From contig NZ_JAFCLG010000013.1 of assembly GCF_018129685.1 (NCBI RefSeq), positions 82,889-146,888 on the forward strand: a stretch of 64,000 nt of DNA, read 5' to 3'. Under the pieces are notes generated by a model, which saw only the letters and a program-made list of their open reading frames with translations, had not been told where the DNA came from and ran no database searches. The position numbers were made by a program, and so were the translations under genes. The stretch's first letter is position 1, and each line of letters opens with the position of its first letter. Below, in pieces: positions 53,598-61,751 of this stretch. The stretch is from Bradyrhizobium manausense. GTDB taxonomy: Bacteria > Pseudomonadota > Alphaproteobacteria > Rhizobiales > Xanthobacteraceae.

Positions 53598-53623
53598 GCA
53601 GGCCGGCGCCAGCGCCGGCCTGC
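53598..53623 (+). terminator. Hairpin terminator after the DUF2171 gene
   Basis: GCAGGCCGGCGC-CA-GCGCCGGCCTGC is a perfect 12-bp stem 8 bases after the stop codon, followed by TGAGCTTT. The stem is strong but the T-run is short, so termination may be partial. Confidence 0.7.
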
Positions 53624-53840
53624 TGAGCTTTGTGGCGAGACCGTGCGAGAACTGAACACCGGGAACCGCTCCAGCATGACGACAGCAGGGTGACAGCGCG
53701 TGCTGGTCGGCTCCGAGCCGACGCGTGCAGTCCTCAGGCCCGCGCTTTCCGCTAACAAAGCGCAGCACCATCCGGTGCCTGGCCTCGATGCATTGGACCG
53801 GCCGCACCGTAGCCTACCCTCCCGTAGAAACCGCTTGTCA

Positions 53841-53859
53841 TATCCCCCCCAGGGGGATA
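53841..53859. promoter_or_regulatory. Operator for the InrS/RcnR-like regulator
   Basis: TATCCCCC-CCA-GGGGGATA is a perfect inverted repeat (8-bp arms, 3-base centre) ending 10 bases before the regulator's ATG. G/C-tract palindromes of this form are the operators of RcnR and InrS, nickel/cobalt sensors of the CsoR superfamily. Autoregulation of the whole downstream RND operon is likely. Confidence 0.8.
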
Positions 53860-53869
53860 GCGTTCCAAC

Positions 53870-54151
53870 ATGTCAAATGATCATTTCCACGAAACCCATC
53901 CGGGTATCATCAAGCGTCTGAAGCGTGCCGAGGGTCATCTTCGCAAGGTGATCGAGATGTTTGCGGACGGCCGTCCCTGTCTTGACCTGGCGCAACAGCT
54001 TCATGCCGTCGAAAAGGCGATCAGCGAGGCGAAGAAGGCCTTGATTCACGATCATGTCGATCATTGCCTCGACACCGCCGCGAACGGCGGGCGGGCAAAA
54101 TCGACCGAAAGCGTGCTCGCCGAGTTCAAGGCAATCTCGCGATACCTTTGA
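53870..54151 (+). CDS. CsoR/RcnR-superfamily metal sensor (InrS-like ligands)
   Basis: This 93-residue helical repressor aligns to RcnR with Cys37 at RcnR C35 (GRPCLDLA) and His62 at H60 (HDHVDHCLD); H5 aligns to RcnR H3. The fourth ligand position is Cys66, so the set is His5-Cys37-His62-Cys66, the pattern of the nickel sensor InrS, rather than the His/Cys/His/His of RcnR. The regulator precedes an RND/CDF operon by 41 bp and has its own palindromic operator. Nickel or cobalt is therefore the probable inducer. Confidence 0.87.
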   Translation: MSNDHFHETHPGIIKRLKRAEGHLRKVIEMFADGRPCLDLAQQLHAVEKAISEAKKALIHDHVDHCLDTAANGGRAKSTESVLAEFKAISRYL

Positions 54152-54191
54152 CGGCGACCGCCGTTCTGAACAGAAACCGTCAGTATTCCGC

Positions 54192-55400
54192 ATGGACATC
54201 CGGCCGATCACCGTCATCTCAGCGTTTGCCCTTGGTGCTGCACTCGCATTCGGCCTACCGGCCCTGCAGCGGGTAGCCGGATTCGGCATTCCGGCGGCCG
54301 TCGCGGAGCGGGACGCCAAGCCAGCCGGCGCCCCGAACAAGTCCACTGTCGTGGCCATCGACGAAGAGCGCATCAAGCTTGCGGAGATCGAGGTGCGAAG
54401 CGCCGGACCCGCAACGATTGCCAGGCGCCTCACCGTTCCAGGCACCGTCGTGCCGGATGCCGGTCGCGTGGCCCACGTGGCCGTCAAACTGTCCGGCACT
54501 GTCGCCGAGTTGCACAGGAACATCGGCGACGACGTCGTCAAGGACGAGATTCTGGCCGTCCTCGAAAGCCGCGAAGTCGCCGACGCGAAGAGCGAATATC
54601 TGGCGGCCCGGCTCTCGAACGACCTGCAGCAGGATCTGACGGCCCGCGACAAATCCCTTTGGGAGGGACGCGCCGTTCCGGAGCAGCAGTACATCCGTTC
54701 CCGCAACGCGGCGGCTCAGGCATCGATGCGTCTCAGTATTGCGCGCCAGAAGCTGCTGGCGCTGGGCGTGCGGGAAGATGAGATTGGAGCACTTCCGCAA
54801 GCTGCCGACGCGCTGCTGCGCAGCCAGAATGTGCGAGCCCCCATCTCGGGACGAATTGCTGAACGCCGGGTCGAACTGGGAACGGCCGTTGGTCGCGACA
54901 ATCTGGAGACCGATCTCTTCGTCATCGTCGATCTCGGCCGCGTCTGGATCGACCTATCAGTTTCGTCGTCCGACCTGCCTGCGGTCAAGGAAGGGCAAGC
55001 GGTCAACATCTCGACGCGCGGACAGCGGGAGACGGGGACAGCGAGGATCGTCTTCGTGAGCCCGTTGCTCGACAAGGACACCCGCACGGCGCGCGTCGTC
55101 GCCGCCATTGACAACGCCGACGGGCACTGGCGGCCGGGGTCGTTCGTTACGGCCGCAATCGCCATCGGGGAGCGCGCCGCTCCCGTGGTGGCGCCCTTCA
55201 GTGCCGTACAGAACGTCGAAGGCCGCAAGGCCGTCTTCGTCCGCAACAAGGACGGTTTCGAAAAGCGGGACGTCGTCCTCGGCCAGCGCGATGGGCAATC
55301 CGTCGAAATCATCTCGGGCCTCGCGGCTGGCGAGACGATAGCCGTGTCGAACACGTTCTCGCTGAAGGCGGAACTGTCGAAGCCCAGCGAAGAGGACTGA
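54192..55400 (+). CDS. RND periplasmic adaptor (CnrB/NccB/CzcB-like)
   Basis: This 402-residue membrane fusion protein has an N-terminal anchor (ITVISAFALGAALAFGLPAL), a lipoyl/barrel-sandwich core (GTVAELHRNIGDDVVKDEIL, VRAPISGRIAERRVELGTAV) and a barrel (IVDLGRVWIDLSVSSSDL). ATG 54192 begins the anchor. It is 3 bp from the pump gene and 41 bp from the regulator. No TolC-like gene is in this operon; a channel from another operon may be shared. Confidence 0.9.
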   Translation: MDIRPITVISAFALGAALAFGLPALQRVAGFGIPAAVAERDAKPAGAPNKSTVVAIDEERIKLAEIEVRSAGPATIARRLTVPGTVVPDAGRVAHVAVKLSGTVAELHRNIGDDVVKDEILAVLESREVADAKSEYLAARLSNDLQQDLTARDKSLWEGRAVPEQQYIRSRNAAAQASMRLSIARQKLLALGVREDEIGALPQAADALLRSQNVRAPISGRIAERRVELGTAVGRDNLETDLFVIVDLGRVWIDLSVSSSDLPAVKEGQAVNISTRGQRETGTARIVFVSPLLDKDTRTARVVAAIDNADGHWRPGSFVTAAIAIGERAAPVVAPFSAVQNVEGRKAVFVRNKDGFEKRDVVLGQRDGQSVEIISGLAAGETIAVSNTFSLKAELSKPSEED

Positions 55401-55403
55401 GCG

Positions 55404-58400
55404 ATGATCGAGAGCATCGTCGACTTTTCGGTAAAGCGCAGGTGGCTCGTTTTGCTCGTCACGCTCGGCGCTGCGGCAACTGGTCTGTGGTCGCTCACGA
55501 AGCTGCCGATCGACGCCGTTCCGGACGTGACCAACGTCCAAGTGCAGATCAACGCCGTCGCGCCGGCGCTTGCGCCGGTCGAGATCGAGAAGCAGGTCAC
55601 CGTCGCGTTGGAGACCGCGCTTGCGGGAATACCGGGGCTGGAGTCCACGCGGTCGTTTTCCAGGAACGGTTTTGCGCAGATCACGGCGGTATTCGCCGAT
55701 CGCACCAATATCTACTTCGCGCGGCAGTTGGTGTCGGAGCGGATCAACGATGTCAAGTCCAGTCTTCCGCCGGGTGTCGAGGTCAGGATGGGCCCGGTTT
55801 CCACGGGGCTCGGCGAAATCTACTGGTGGGCCGTCGAATACGAAAAGCCCGGCACTACCGCTCCCGTCCGCGACGGCCTGCCGGGATGGCAGAGCGACGG
55901 AAGCTATCTCACGCCTGAAGGCGAGCGTCTCACGGACGATTTCGAGCGTACTGTCTATCTGCGCACGGTCCAGGACTGGGTGATACGCCCGCAGATGAAA
56001 GCCGTGCCGGGTGTCGCCGGCGCCGACGCCATCGGCGGCTTCGTCAAGCAGTTCCAGGTGCAGCCGGATCCGGCGAAACTGGTGGGGTACGGCCTGTCGT
56101 TTAGTCAGGTGATCGCAGCCATCGAAGCAAACAATGTCAGCCGCGGAGCCAACTACATCGAGCAGAACGGCGAAGGCTACGTCGTGCGCGCTGCCGGACG
56201 CGTTGAGAACATGGACGACATCTCGGACATCGTCGTCACTACCCGCGGCGGCATTCCCGTGCGGGTGCGGGACGTCGCAGACGTCGCGATCGGACGCGAA
56301 CTGCGCACCGGCAGCGCCAGTGTGGATGGACGCGAGGTCGTGTTGGGTACGGCGTTGATGTTGATCGGCGGCAACAGCCGAACGGTTGCGGCCGCCGCCG
56401 ACGCCCGCATCAAGGAGGTTAGCCGTACCCTCCCGCCTGGCATCTACGCGCACACCGTGCTGAACCGAACGCAACTGGTAGACGCGACCATCCACACGGT
56501 GGCGAGCAATCTGGCCGAAGGTGCCCTTCTCGTCATAGCGGTCCTATTCCTGCTGTTGGGCAACCTGCGCGCCGCCCTCATCACGGCCTGCGTGATCCCC
56601 GTAACGATGCTGGTCACCGCCACCGGCATGCTGCAGGGGCGGATCAGCGCCAACCTCATGAGCCTGGGCGCGCTGGACTTCGGCCTGATCGTGGACGGCG
56701 CCGTCATCATCGCCGAAAACAGCCTGCGCCATCTCGCTGAACGACAGCGCGAACTGGGCCGGGCGCTGTCGCTCGAAGAGCGGTTGTCCACGGTGACGGC
56801 TTCGACCTCGGAGATGATTCGTCCCTCGGTATACGGCCAGATCATTATCATCATCGTTTACGTTCCGCTGCTCGCCTTCACGGGGGTCGAGGGCAAGACG
56901 TTCGAGCCGATGGCGCTGACGGTGATGATCGCGCTCGCGACCGCATTTGTCGTCTCGCTCACCTTCGTCCCGGCCGCCGTCGCGGTCGCGGTTTCGAAGC
57001 CGGTACGCGAGGACGAAAATTATTTCGTTCGCAAGCTGAAGTCCGGATACGAGCCCTTGCTTCGGCGGACGATTGCAAGGCCGCTCCCCGTGATGGCGGT
57101 CGCGGTGCTGCTGTTTGTCGGCGCTGTCCTTCTGTTCGGCCGGCTCGGGCAGGAATTCACGCCGACCCTCGACGAGAAGAACATCGTCATGGAGGTCAAG
57201 CGCGTGCCAAGCACGGCGCTGGCGCAGTCGCAGCGGATGCAGCTTCTGATCGAACGCCAGATCAGCAAATTTCCCGAAGTCGCCTTCGTCTTTTCCCGTA
57301 CCGGAACGCCGGATCTAGCCGCCGATCCGATGCCTCCGAGCGCGTCCGACACCTATATTATCGTCAGGCCTCAAAACGAGTGGCCGAATCCCGGCCTGAC
57401 GAAGGACGACCTGATCCGGCGGATCGAGGCGGAGGCCGCCAAGCTGCCAGGCAACAAGGTCGGCTTCTCGCAGCCGATCCAGATGAGGTTCAATGAACTG
57501 ATCGCGGGGGTGCGTGAAGCCCTTGCGGTGAAGGTTTTCGGAGATGACTTCGCGGAGATGCAGCGGACCGCAAGCCGGGTCGCCGACGTGCTGCGCCATG
57601 TGGACGGCGCCGAAAGCGTCAAGGTCGAGGAGACGGCGGGCCTTCCGTTCCTAGAGATCAAGATAGACAAATCAGAGATAGCCCGGCGCGGTCTTAGCCT
57701 CGCGTCGGTGCAGGACCTGATCGAGACGGCCGTTGGCGGACGCCCCGCGGGGCTCGTCTTCCAGGGCGACCGCCGATTCCAGATCGTCGTCCGTCTCAAC
57801 GATGCGCTTCGCAACGACATCTCCGCGCTTGAGAACCTGCCGGTGCCGCTTCCGCACGCCAATCCGGACGCTCCCTCTTCCTCCGTCCCGCTGCGCACGA
57901 TTGCCACGTTCGAGCAGACCGAGGGCGCCAACCAGATCAGTCGCGAAAATGGCAAACGGCGTGTCGTCGCGACCGCCGAAGTCCGCGGACGTGACATCGG
58001 CTCCCTGGTTGCGGAGGCGCAGGCCAAGGTTGACGAGCAGGTCAAGCTCCCCCCGGGGAGTTTCCTCACCTGGGGCGGACAATTCGAGAACTTCACCGTT
58101 GCGCGGCAGCGCCTGATGATCGTCGTGCCGGGCTGTTTTCTGCTGATCTATCTGCTTCTGTTCGGCGCGTTGGGCTCGCCGCGCGACGCGCTCATCGTCT
58201 TCAGCGCCGTGCCGCTCGCGTTGACCGGCGGGATAGCGGCGCTGTGGCTGCGCGGGATGCCGTTCTCGATTTCGGCGGCGGTCGGATTCATCGCCCTATC
58301 GGGCGTCGCCGTCCTCAACGGTCTGGTGATGCTCACCCAGATCCGGAAGTTGATTCTGGAAGGTGTCGGCACGCACCTGGCCATCAGCCAGGGTGCCCTC

Positions 58401-58643
58401 ACCCGCTTTCGCCCGGTCATCATGACGGCGCTGGTCGCCTCGCTGGGTTTCGTACCCATGGCCATCGCGACGGGCACTGGGGCCGAAGTGCAGAAGCCGT
58501 TGGCGACGGTCGTGATCGGCGGTCTGTTGAGCGCGACACTGCTGACGCTGCTAGTCCTGCCGGCGCTCTACTCCTACTTCGCATCCGCCCAGACGCAGAA
58601 GAAATCCGACAGCGCATTCATTCCGAGCCGTGCGGCCGAATAG
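55404..58643 (+). CDS. HME-RND pump, Ni/Co type (CnrA/NccA/CzcA-like)
   Basis: This 1079-residue RND pump has TM4 GALDFGLIVDGAVIIAENSL, the porter phrases FTPTLDEKNIVMEVKRVPST and RFNELIAGVREALAVKVFGD, and no Cus-type Met triad. An insertion near residues 145-185 (YEKPGTTAPVRDGLPGWQSD) is absent from the 44-47 kb pump. The neighbouring InrS-like sensor and CDF suggest Ni or Co efflux. It follows its adaptor by 3 bp. Confidence 0.92.
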   Translation: MIESIVDFSVKRRWLVLLVTLGAAATGLWSLTKLPIDAVPDVTNVQVQINAVAPALAPVEIEKQVTVALETALAGIPGLESTRSFSRNGFAQITAVFADRTNIYFARQLVSERINDVKSSLPPGVEVRMGPVSTGLGEIYWWAVEYEKPGTTAPVRDGLPGWQSDGSYLTPEGERLTDDFERTVYLRTVQDWVIRPQMKAVPGVAGADAIGGFVKQFQVQPDPAKLVGYGLSFSQVIAAIEANNVSRGANYIEQNGEGYVVRAAGRVENMDDISDIVVTTRGGIPVRVRDVADVAIGRELRTGSASVDGREVVLGTALMLIGGNSRTVAAAADARIKEVSRTLPPGIYAHTVLNRTQLVDATIHTVASNLAEGALLVIAVLFLLLGNLRAALITACVIPVTMLVTATGMLQGRISANLMSLGALDFGLIVDGAVIIAENSLRHLAERQRELGRALSLEERLSTVTASTSEMIRPSVYGQIIIIIVYVPLLAFTGVEGKTFEPMALTVMIALATAFVVSLTFVPAAVAVAVSKPVREDENYFVRKLKSGYEPLLRRTIARPLPVMAVAVLLFVGAVLLFGRLGQEFTPTLDEKNIVMEVKRVPSTALAQSQRMQLLIERQISKFPEVAFVFSRTGTPDLAADPMPPSASDTYIIVRPQNEWPNPGLTKDDLIRRIEAEAAKLPGNKVGFSQPIQMRFNELIAGVREALAVKVFGDDFAEMQRTASRVADVLRHVDGAESVKVEETAGLPFLEIKIDKSEIARRGLSLASVQDLIETAVGGRPAGLVFQGDRRFQIVVRLNDALRNDISALENLPVPLPHANPDAPSSSVPLRTIATFEQTEGANQISRENGKRRVVATAEVRGRDIGSLVAEAQAKVDEQVKLPPGSFLTWGGQFENFTVARQRLMIVVPGCFLLIYLLLFGALGSPRDALIVFSAVPLALTGGIAALWLRGMPFSISAAVGFIALSGVAVLNGLVMLTQIRKLILEGVGTHLAISQGALTRFRPVIMTALVASLGFVPMAIATGTGAEVQKPLATVVIGGLLSATLLTLLVLPALYSYFASAQTQKKSDSAFIPSRAAE

Positions 58644-58659
58644 AAACCGAAGGTAAGAA

Positions 58660-59982
58660 ATGTTGAAGAAAATCCAGGACTGGTTCGGAATGTCGCCCCA
58701 AGGGCAATCGTTGGGGCTCGGCCACGGGCCGGACGACAGCAAGAGTCATGGCCACACGCACGGGTCGATAGATCCCACCATCGCGACGACGACAAAGGGG
58801 ATCCGGGCCATCAAGTGGTCGTTTGTCGTGCTGGCGATCACGTCCGCCTTGCAGCTTGTGGTCGTCGTAATCTCGGGCAGCGTCGCGCTGCTTGCCGATA
58901 CCATCCACAACGTCGGGGATGCCGTCACCGCGATTCCTCTCTGGGTAGCTTTCGCGCTCGCACGCCGCAAGCCGAGCAAGACCTTCACGTACGGCCTCGG
59001 ACGGGTCGAAGATCTGGCGGGCGTTGCCATCGTGGCGATCATCCTCTTCAGCGCAATCTTTGCCGGCTATGAGGCGATCGACCGCCTGATTCACCCCCAG
59101 CGCATCGACTTCATTCCCTGGGTGGTCGCCGCGGGCATCATCGGATTTCTCGGGAACGAAGCCGTAGCGGTCTTCCGGATCAAGGTCGGGCGCGAGATCA
59201 ACAGCGCAGCGCTTATCGCTGACGGTTATCATGCGCGCACCGACGGTTTCACAAGTCTCGCGGTAGTCTTCGGTGCGGTCGGCGTATGGTTGGGATTTCC
59301 GCTGGCGGATCCGATCGTCGGGCTTCTCATCACGATCGCCATATTCGGCATCGTTTGGCAGTCGTCCAAGGCGGTGTTCGTCCGGATGCTCGACGGCGTC
59401 GACCCCGCCGTCACAGACGAAATTAGACATGCCGCCGGGCACATCGATGGCGTCCGGCAGGTGCTTGACGTCAAGGCGCGTTGGCTGGGGCATCGCCTGC
59501 TCGCTGACGTAGGCGTCCTCGTTCCCGCGGATATGCCTATGATCGAGGCCGACCGTTTGGCGGAAAACGTTCGTAATGAGATGCTCGAGCACATACCCGC
59601 TCTGTCCATTGCGAACGTTCGAGTGTCATCGAAAGCCGAAGGGACCCCGATACCGAACGTGCATCAGGCTCCAGAGCCGGTCCGGATTAGCGGTGAACTC
59701 GCCGAGGGCGAGCTCTCAATCGCGAACACGCCGACGGGGGAGCGGATGCGGCTGACGCTGAACCGGTCCGCCGAAGGGCTTCACGCGGTTGTGGTGATCG
59801 ACCGCGCTGGACGGCCAGAAACCCTCGTCCTTGCGCCGACATCAGGAAACCTTTCCATTCTTGAGAGCGGGTCCGCGCCGGCCGAGCCACATGAATTCGA
59901 TGCGCGGATTATTTTGTCGGCGCAGGACAAGGAGGACATTCAGGAATTTCATATGACAGAGCCGGCGACTCACGGTCATTGA
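58660..59982 (+). CDS. CDF exporter with an extra C-terminal domain
   Basis: This 440-residue protein has a His-containing start (KSHGHTHGSID), six helices with ALLADTIHNVGDAVTAI (HxxxD) and ALIADGYHARTDGFTSL, and the usual cytosolic domain to about residue 330. A further ~110 residues (VRISGELAEGELSIANTPTG ... FDARIILSAQDKEDIQEFHM) form a beta-rich module that ordinary CDFs of about 300 residues lack. It is the last gene of the Ni/Co operon, 16 bp after the pump. The interval 59983-60369 contains no gene I can support. Confidence 0.9.
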   Translation: MLKKIQDWFGMSPQGQSLGLGHGPDDSKSHGHTHGSIDPTIATTTKGIRAIKWSFVVLAITSALQLVVVVISGSVALLADTIHNVGDAVTAIPLWVAFALARRKPSKTFTYGLGRVEDLAGVAIVAIILFSAIFAGYEAIDRLIHPQRIDFIPWVVAAGIIGFLGNEAVAVFRIKVGREINSAALIADGYHARTDGFTSLAVVFGAVGVWLGFPLADPIVGLLITIAIFGIVWQSSKAVFVRMLDGVDPAVTDEIRHAAGHIDGVRQVLDVKARWLGHRLLADVGVLVPADMPMIEADRLAENVRNEMLEHIPALSIANVRVSSKAEGTPIPNVHQAPEPVRISGELAEGELSIANTPTGERMRLTLNRSAEGLHAVVVIDRAGRPETLVLAPTSGNLSILESGSAPAEPHEFDARIILSAQDKEDIQEFHMTEPATHGH

Positions 59983-60369
59983 AGATTGTAATGTCGTGCG
60001 GCTAAATGCTTCGCAGCGACAAAGCGACAAAGGGTTGGTCGGAAAGCCAACTCGATGTCGATTCGGGATTTCGCGACACCCATGACGTGTTAAAGTTTCT
60101 GGTAGATGAACGGACGCGAGTTCGTCGAACACATCCGACTTACCGGCCCATCAGGCTTGAGCCACACCCGGTCAAGGTTCCTGAAGGCCGTGGAAGCTTT
60201 CGCCAAAGGAAGCAGAGAAAGTGCCCTTGGACGTCGGAATACGCGGGCGCATTTTCCATGCGGCGGTGGCCGTCGAGTCCGTAAGGCAGGACGGCGCTGG
60301 AATCATCGCCGGTGCGACTAGACGACGGAAGCCCCTTCCGCGAGAGCTGTCCCGTTCCTGGCATCTCGG

Positions 60370-60570
60370 CTAGGAGCAACAGTCCCCCGCCTGGATCGGC
60401 GGACACGGCACCGAACCGTAGGAGCAGAACACGCAGCAATCACCGGCCATGGGCTTCAACCTCTCGCCGCAACCCTTGCAGTCGTAGAAGAACTGGCAAG
60501 CGTCGGTGGGCATCGTCTCTTTCGACATATGCCTGCACTTCGGGCAGGTGATCGTGGATTCCAACTGCAT
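60370..60570 (-). CDS. Small Cys-rich GDCC protein next to merT-like gene
   Basis: This 66-residue protein has 12 cysteines: a CPKC pair, CKGC, and a GDCCVFCSYGSVPCPP motif, ending GDCCS. The first two pairs look like a zinc ribbon; the GDCC motif is found in small proteins beside MerT-like transporters. Its ATG overlaps the merT-like stop (TGATG). It probably binds a soft metal in the cytosol. No function has been assigned. Confidence 0.75.
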   Translation of the reverse strand: MQLESTITCPKCRHMSKETMPTDACQFFYDCKGCGERLKPMAGDCCVFCSYGSVPCPPIQAGDCCS

Positions 60571-60920
60571 CAGCGCGCCGCCCGGACCATCTTGAGAAGC
60601 GGCCGCTCGAAGGTCGTCCAGTTTGCCGCCGTGACCACGAACAACGATGCGGCGGCCAGCACGACCGCCGTGCTTCTGGCCCCGCGCCGCTGAAAATAAA
60701 CGACCCATGCCAGCGCGACCAGACAGACGCTGAAGACAAGGATCGACGTCTGGTAGTCGGCAAGGACCTCAAGTGTGGAAAACAGGCCGGCTCCCGCTCC
60801 GAGTCCGCCCAGGACGAGGGGCAGCACGCAGCACGAAGTCGCCAGCACCGCGACGGCACCGGTCGCAAGGCCTGCGAGCGCCATCCATCCGGCTATCGGC
60901 TTCTGATGTGTCCTGTTCAT
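60570..60920 (-). CDS. merT: MerT-like membrane transporter
   Basis: This 116-residue protein has three hydrophobic helices with a vicinal Cys pair in the first (VAVLATSCCVLPLVLGGLGA), as in mercuric ion transporter MerT. The second Cys pair of classical MerT is reduced to one Cys. No merR, merP or merA lies near, so mercury as substrate is unproven. It is divergent from crcB and overlaps the GDCC gene. Confidence 0.78.
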   Translation of the reverse strand: MNRTHQKPIAGWMALAGLATGAVAVLATSCCVLPLVLGGLGAGAGLFSTLEVLADYQTSILVFSVCLVALAWVVYFQRRGARSTAVVLAAASLFVVTAANWTTFERPLLKMVRAAR

Positions 60921-61109
60921 GGTTGGAGCATAGCCCGGGCGCTCGATCACGCGCCAGTCACGTAGTCGATGGCCAGCATCCGCCCTCCTTCCGATCCAGG
61001 TGCGGTGCCGACGTGCCGTTGTCGTGCAGCGCTCTTCGACCCACCGCTTCTGCCCTCAGGCTGGGGGCGGACTTGTCGATGCAGGCTGTTTCGCGTAAAA
61101 TTATGCATA

Positions 61110-61185
61110 GTGATGGGGATGGGGTTCCCCCGAAACCGCCGTGTCGGCTGATGACTCCTACTAGGCGCGAGAGCGCAGGTAGGAG
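61110..61185 (+). promoter_or_regulatory. Fluoride (crcB) riboswitch with Shine-Dalgarno-sequestering hairpin
   Basis: GATGGGGATGGGGTTCCCCC (61112-61131), followed by GAAACCGCC and then GGCTGATGACTCCTAC (61146-61161), matches the fluoride riboswitch aptamer. The 3' CTCCTAC (61155-61161) is also the perfect complement of GTAGGAG (61179-61185), the crcB ribosome site. The hairpin is extended by GCGC-GAGA-GCGC (61165-61176). Fluoride-bound aptamer would keep CTCCTAC paired inside itself and free the ribosome site. It lies directly before crcB. Confidence 0.92.
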
Positions 61186-61194
61186 CATGTCCAA

Positions 61195-61578
61195 ATGACC
61201 CCTCAATTCATCCTTGCTGTAGCGGCCGGCGGCGCGCTCGGATCGGTCGCGCGATATCTGGTCGGCATCGCATCCGGAAAGCTATTCGGAACGGACTTCC
61301 CTTGGGGCACGTTCATAATCAACGTGACGGGCTCATTTTTGATTGGTGCGTTCGTTGGCCTGTTCGCAGCCAAATGGGACGTGTCGCAGGCAATGCGGAT
61401 ATTCCTGACAGTCGGCATTTGTGGTGGCTACACGACGTTTTCCACGTTCTCTCTCGACGCCTACTATTTGATTGAACGCGGACAGACGTTGGCATCATCC
61501 GCCTACATGGTAGCGTCGGTGGCGCTGTCGGTTGGTGCGCTGATCGCCGCGCTGCATCTCGTTCGGGCGCTTCCATGA
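61195..61578 (+). CDS. crcB: Fluoride channel/exporter CrcB (Fluc)
   Basis: This 127-residue protein has four membrane helices with the Fluc motifs GGALGSVARYLVG, GTFIINVTGSFLIGAFVG and GGYTTFSTFSLDA. It exports fluoride as a dual-topology dimer. The start at 61195 is fixed by the ribosome site at 61181-61185; an ATG at 61186 runs into a stop after three codons. Its expression should be controlled by the fluoride riboswitch just upstream. Confidence 0.95.
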   Translation: MTPQFILAVAAGGALGSVARYLVGIASGKLFGTDFPWGTFIINVTGSFLIGAFVGLFAAKWDVSQAMRIFLTVGICGGYTTFSTFSLDAYYLIERGQTLASSAYMVASVALSVGALIAALHLVRALP

Positions 61579-61751
61579 ACTTTACAGGTCAGACAGGTCG
61601 CGCGGCGCCCCTCAGCACTTTTCATTCGTGCCGACAGGCGAGATTGGAACTGAAGTAACGGCCGCCGCGAGATCGAATGTCCGCAGCGCAACCGCGCGGC
61701 AGAAGCCGATCGGTCAGGCAAACGGTCCATCCATTGTGGTAAGGTAAAAGC

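Noticed and set aside
53845..53857. Intrinsic terminator before the InrS-like gene
   Set aside because: The C/G palindrome is only 8 bp with no T-run and sits at operator distance from the start codon, so an operator fits better.
60106..60321. Possible gene between the CDF and GDCC genes
   Set aside because: No ribosome site, signal or motif, and the composition is that of random GC-rich frame.
61186..61197. ATG upstream of the crcB start
   Set aside because: It terminates after three codons; the in-frame ATG at 61195 is the start.
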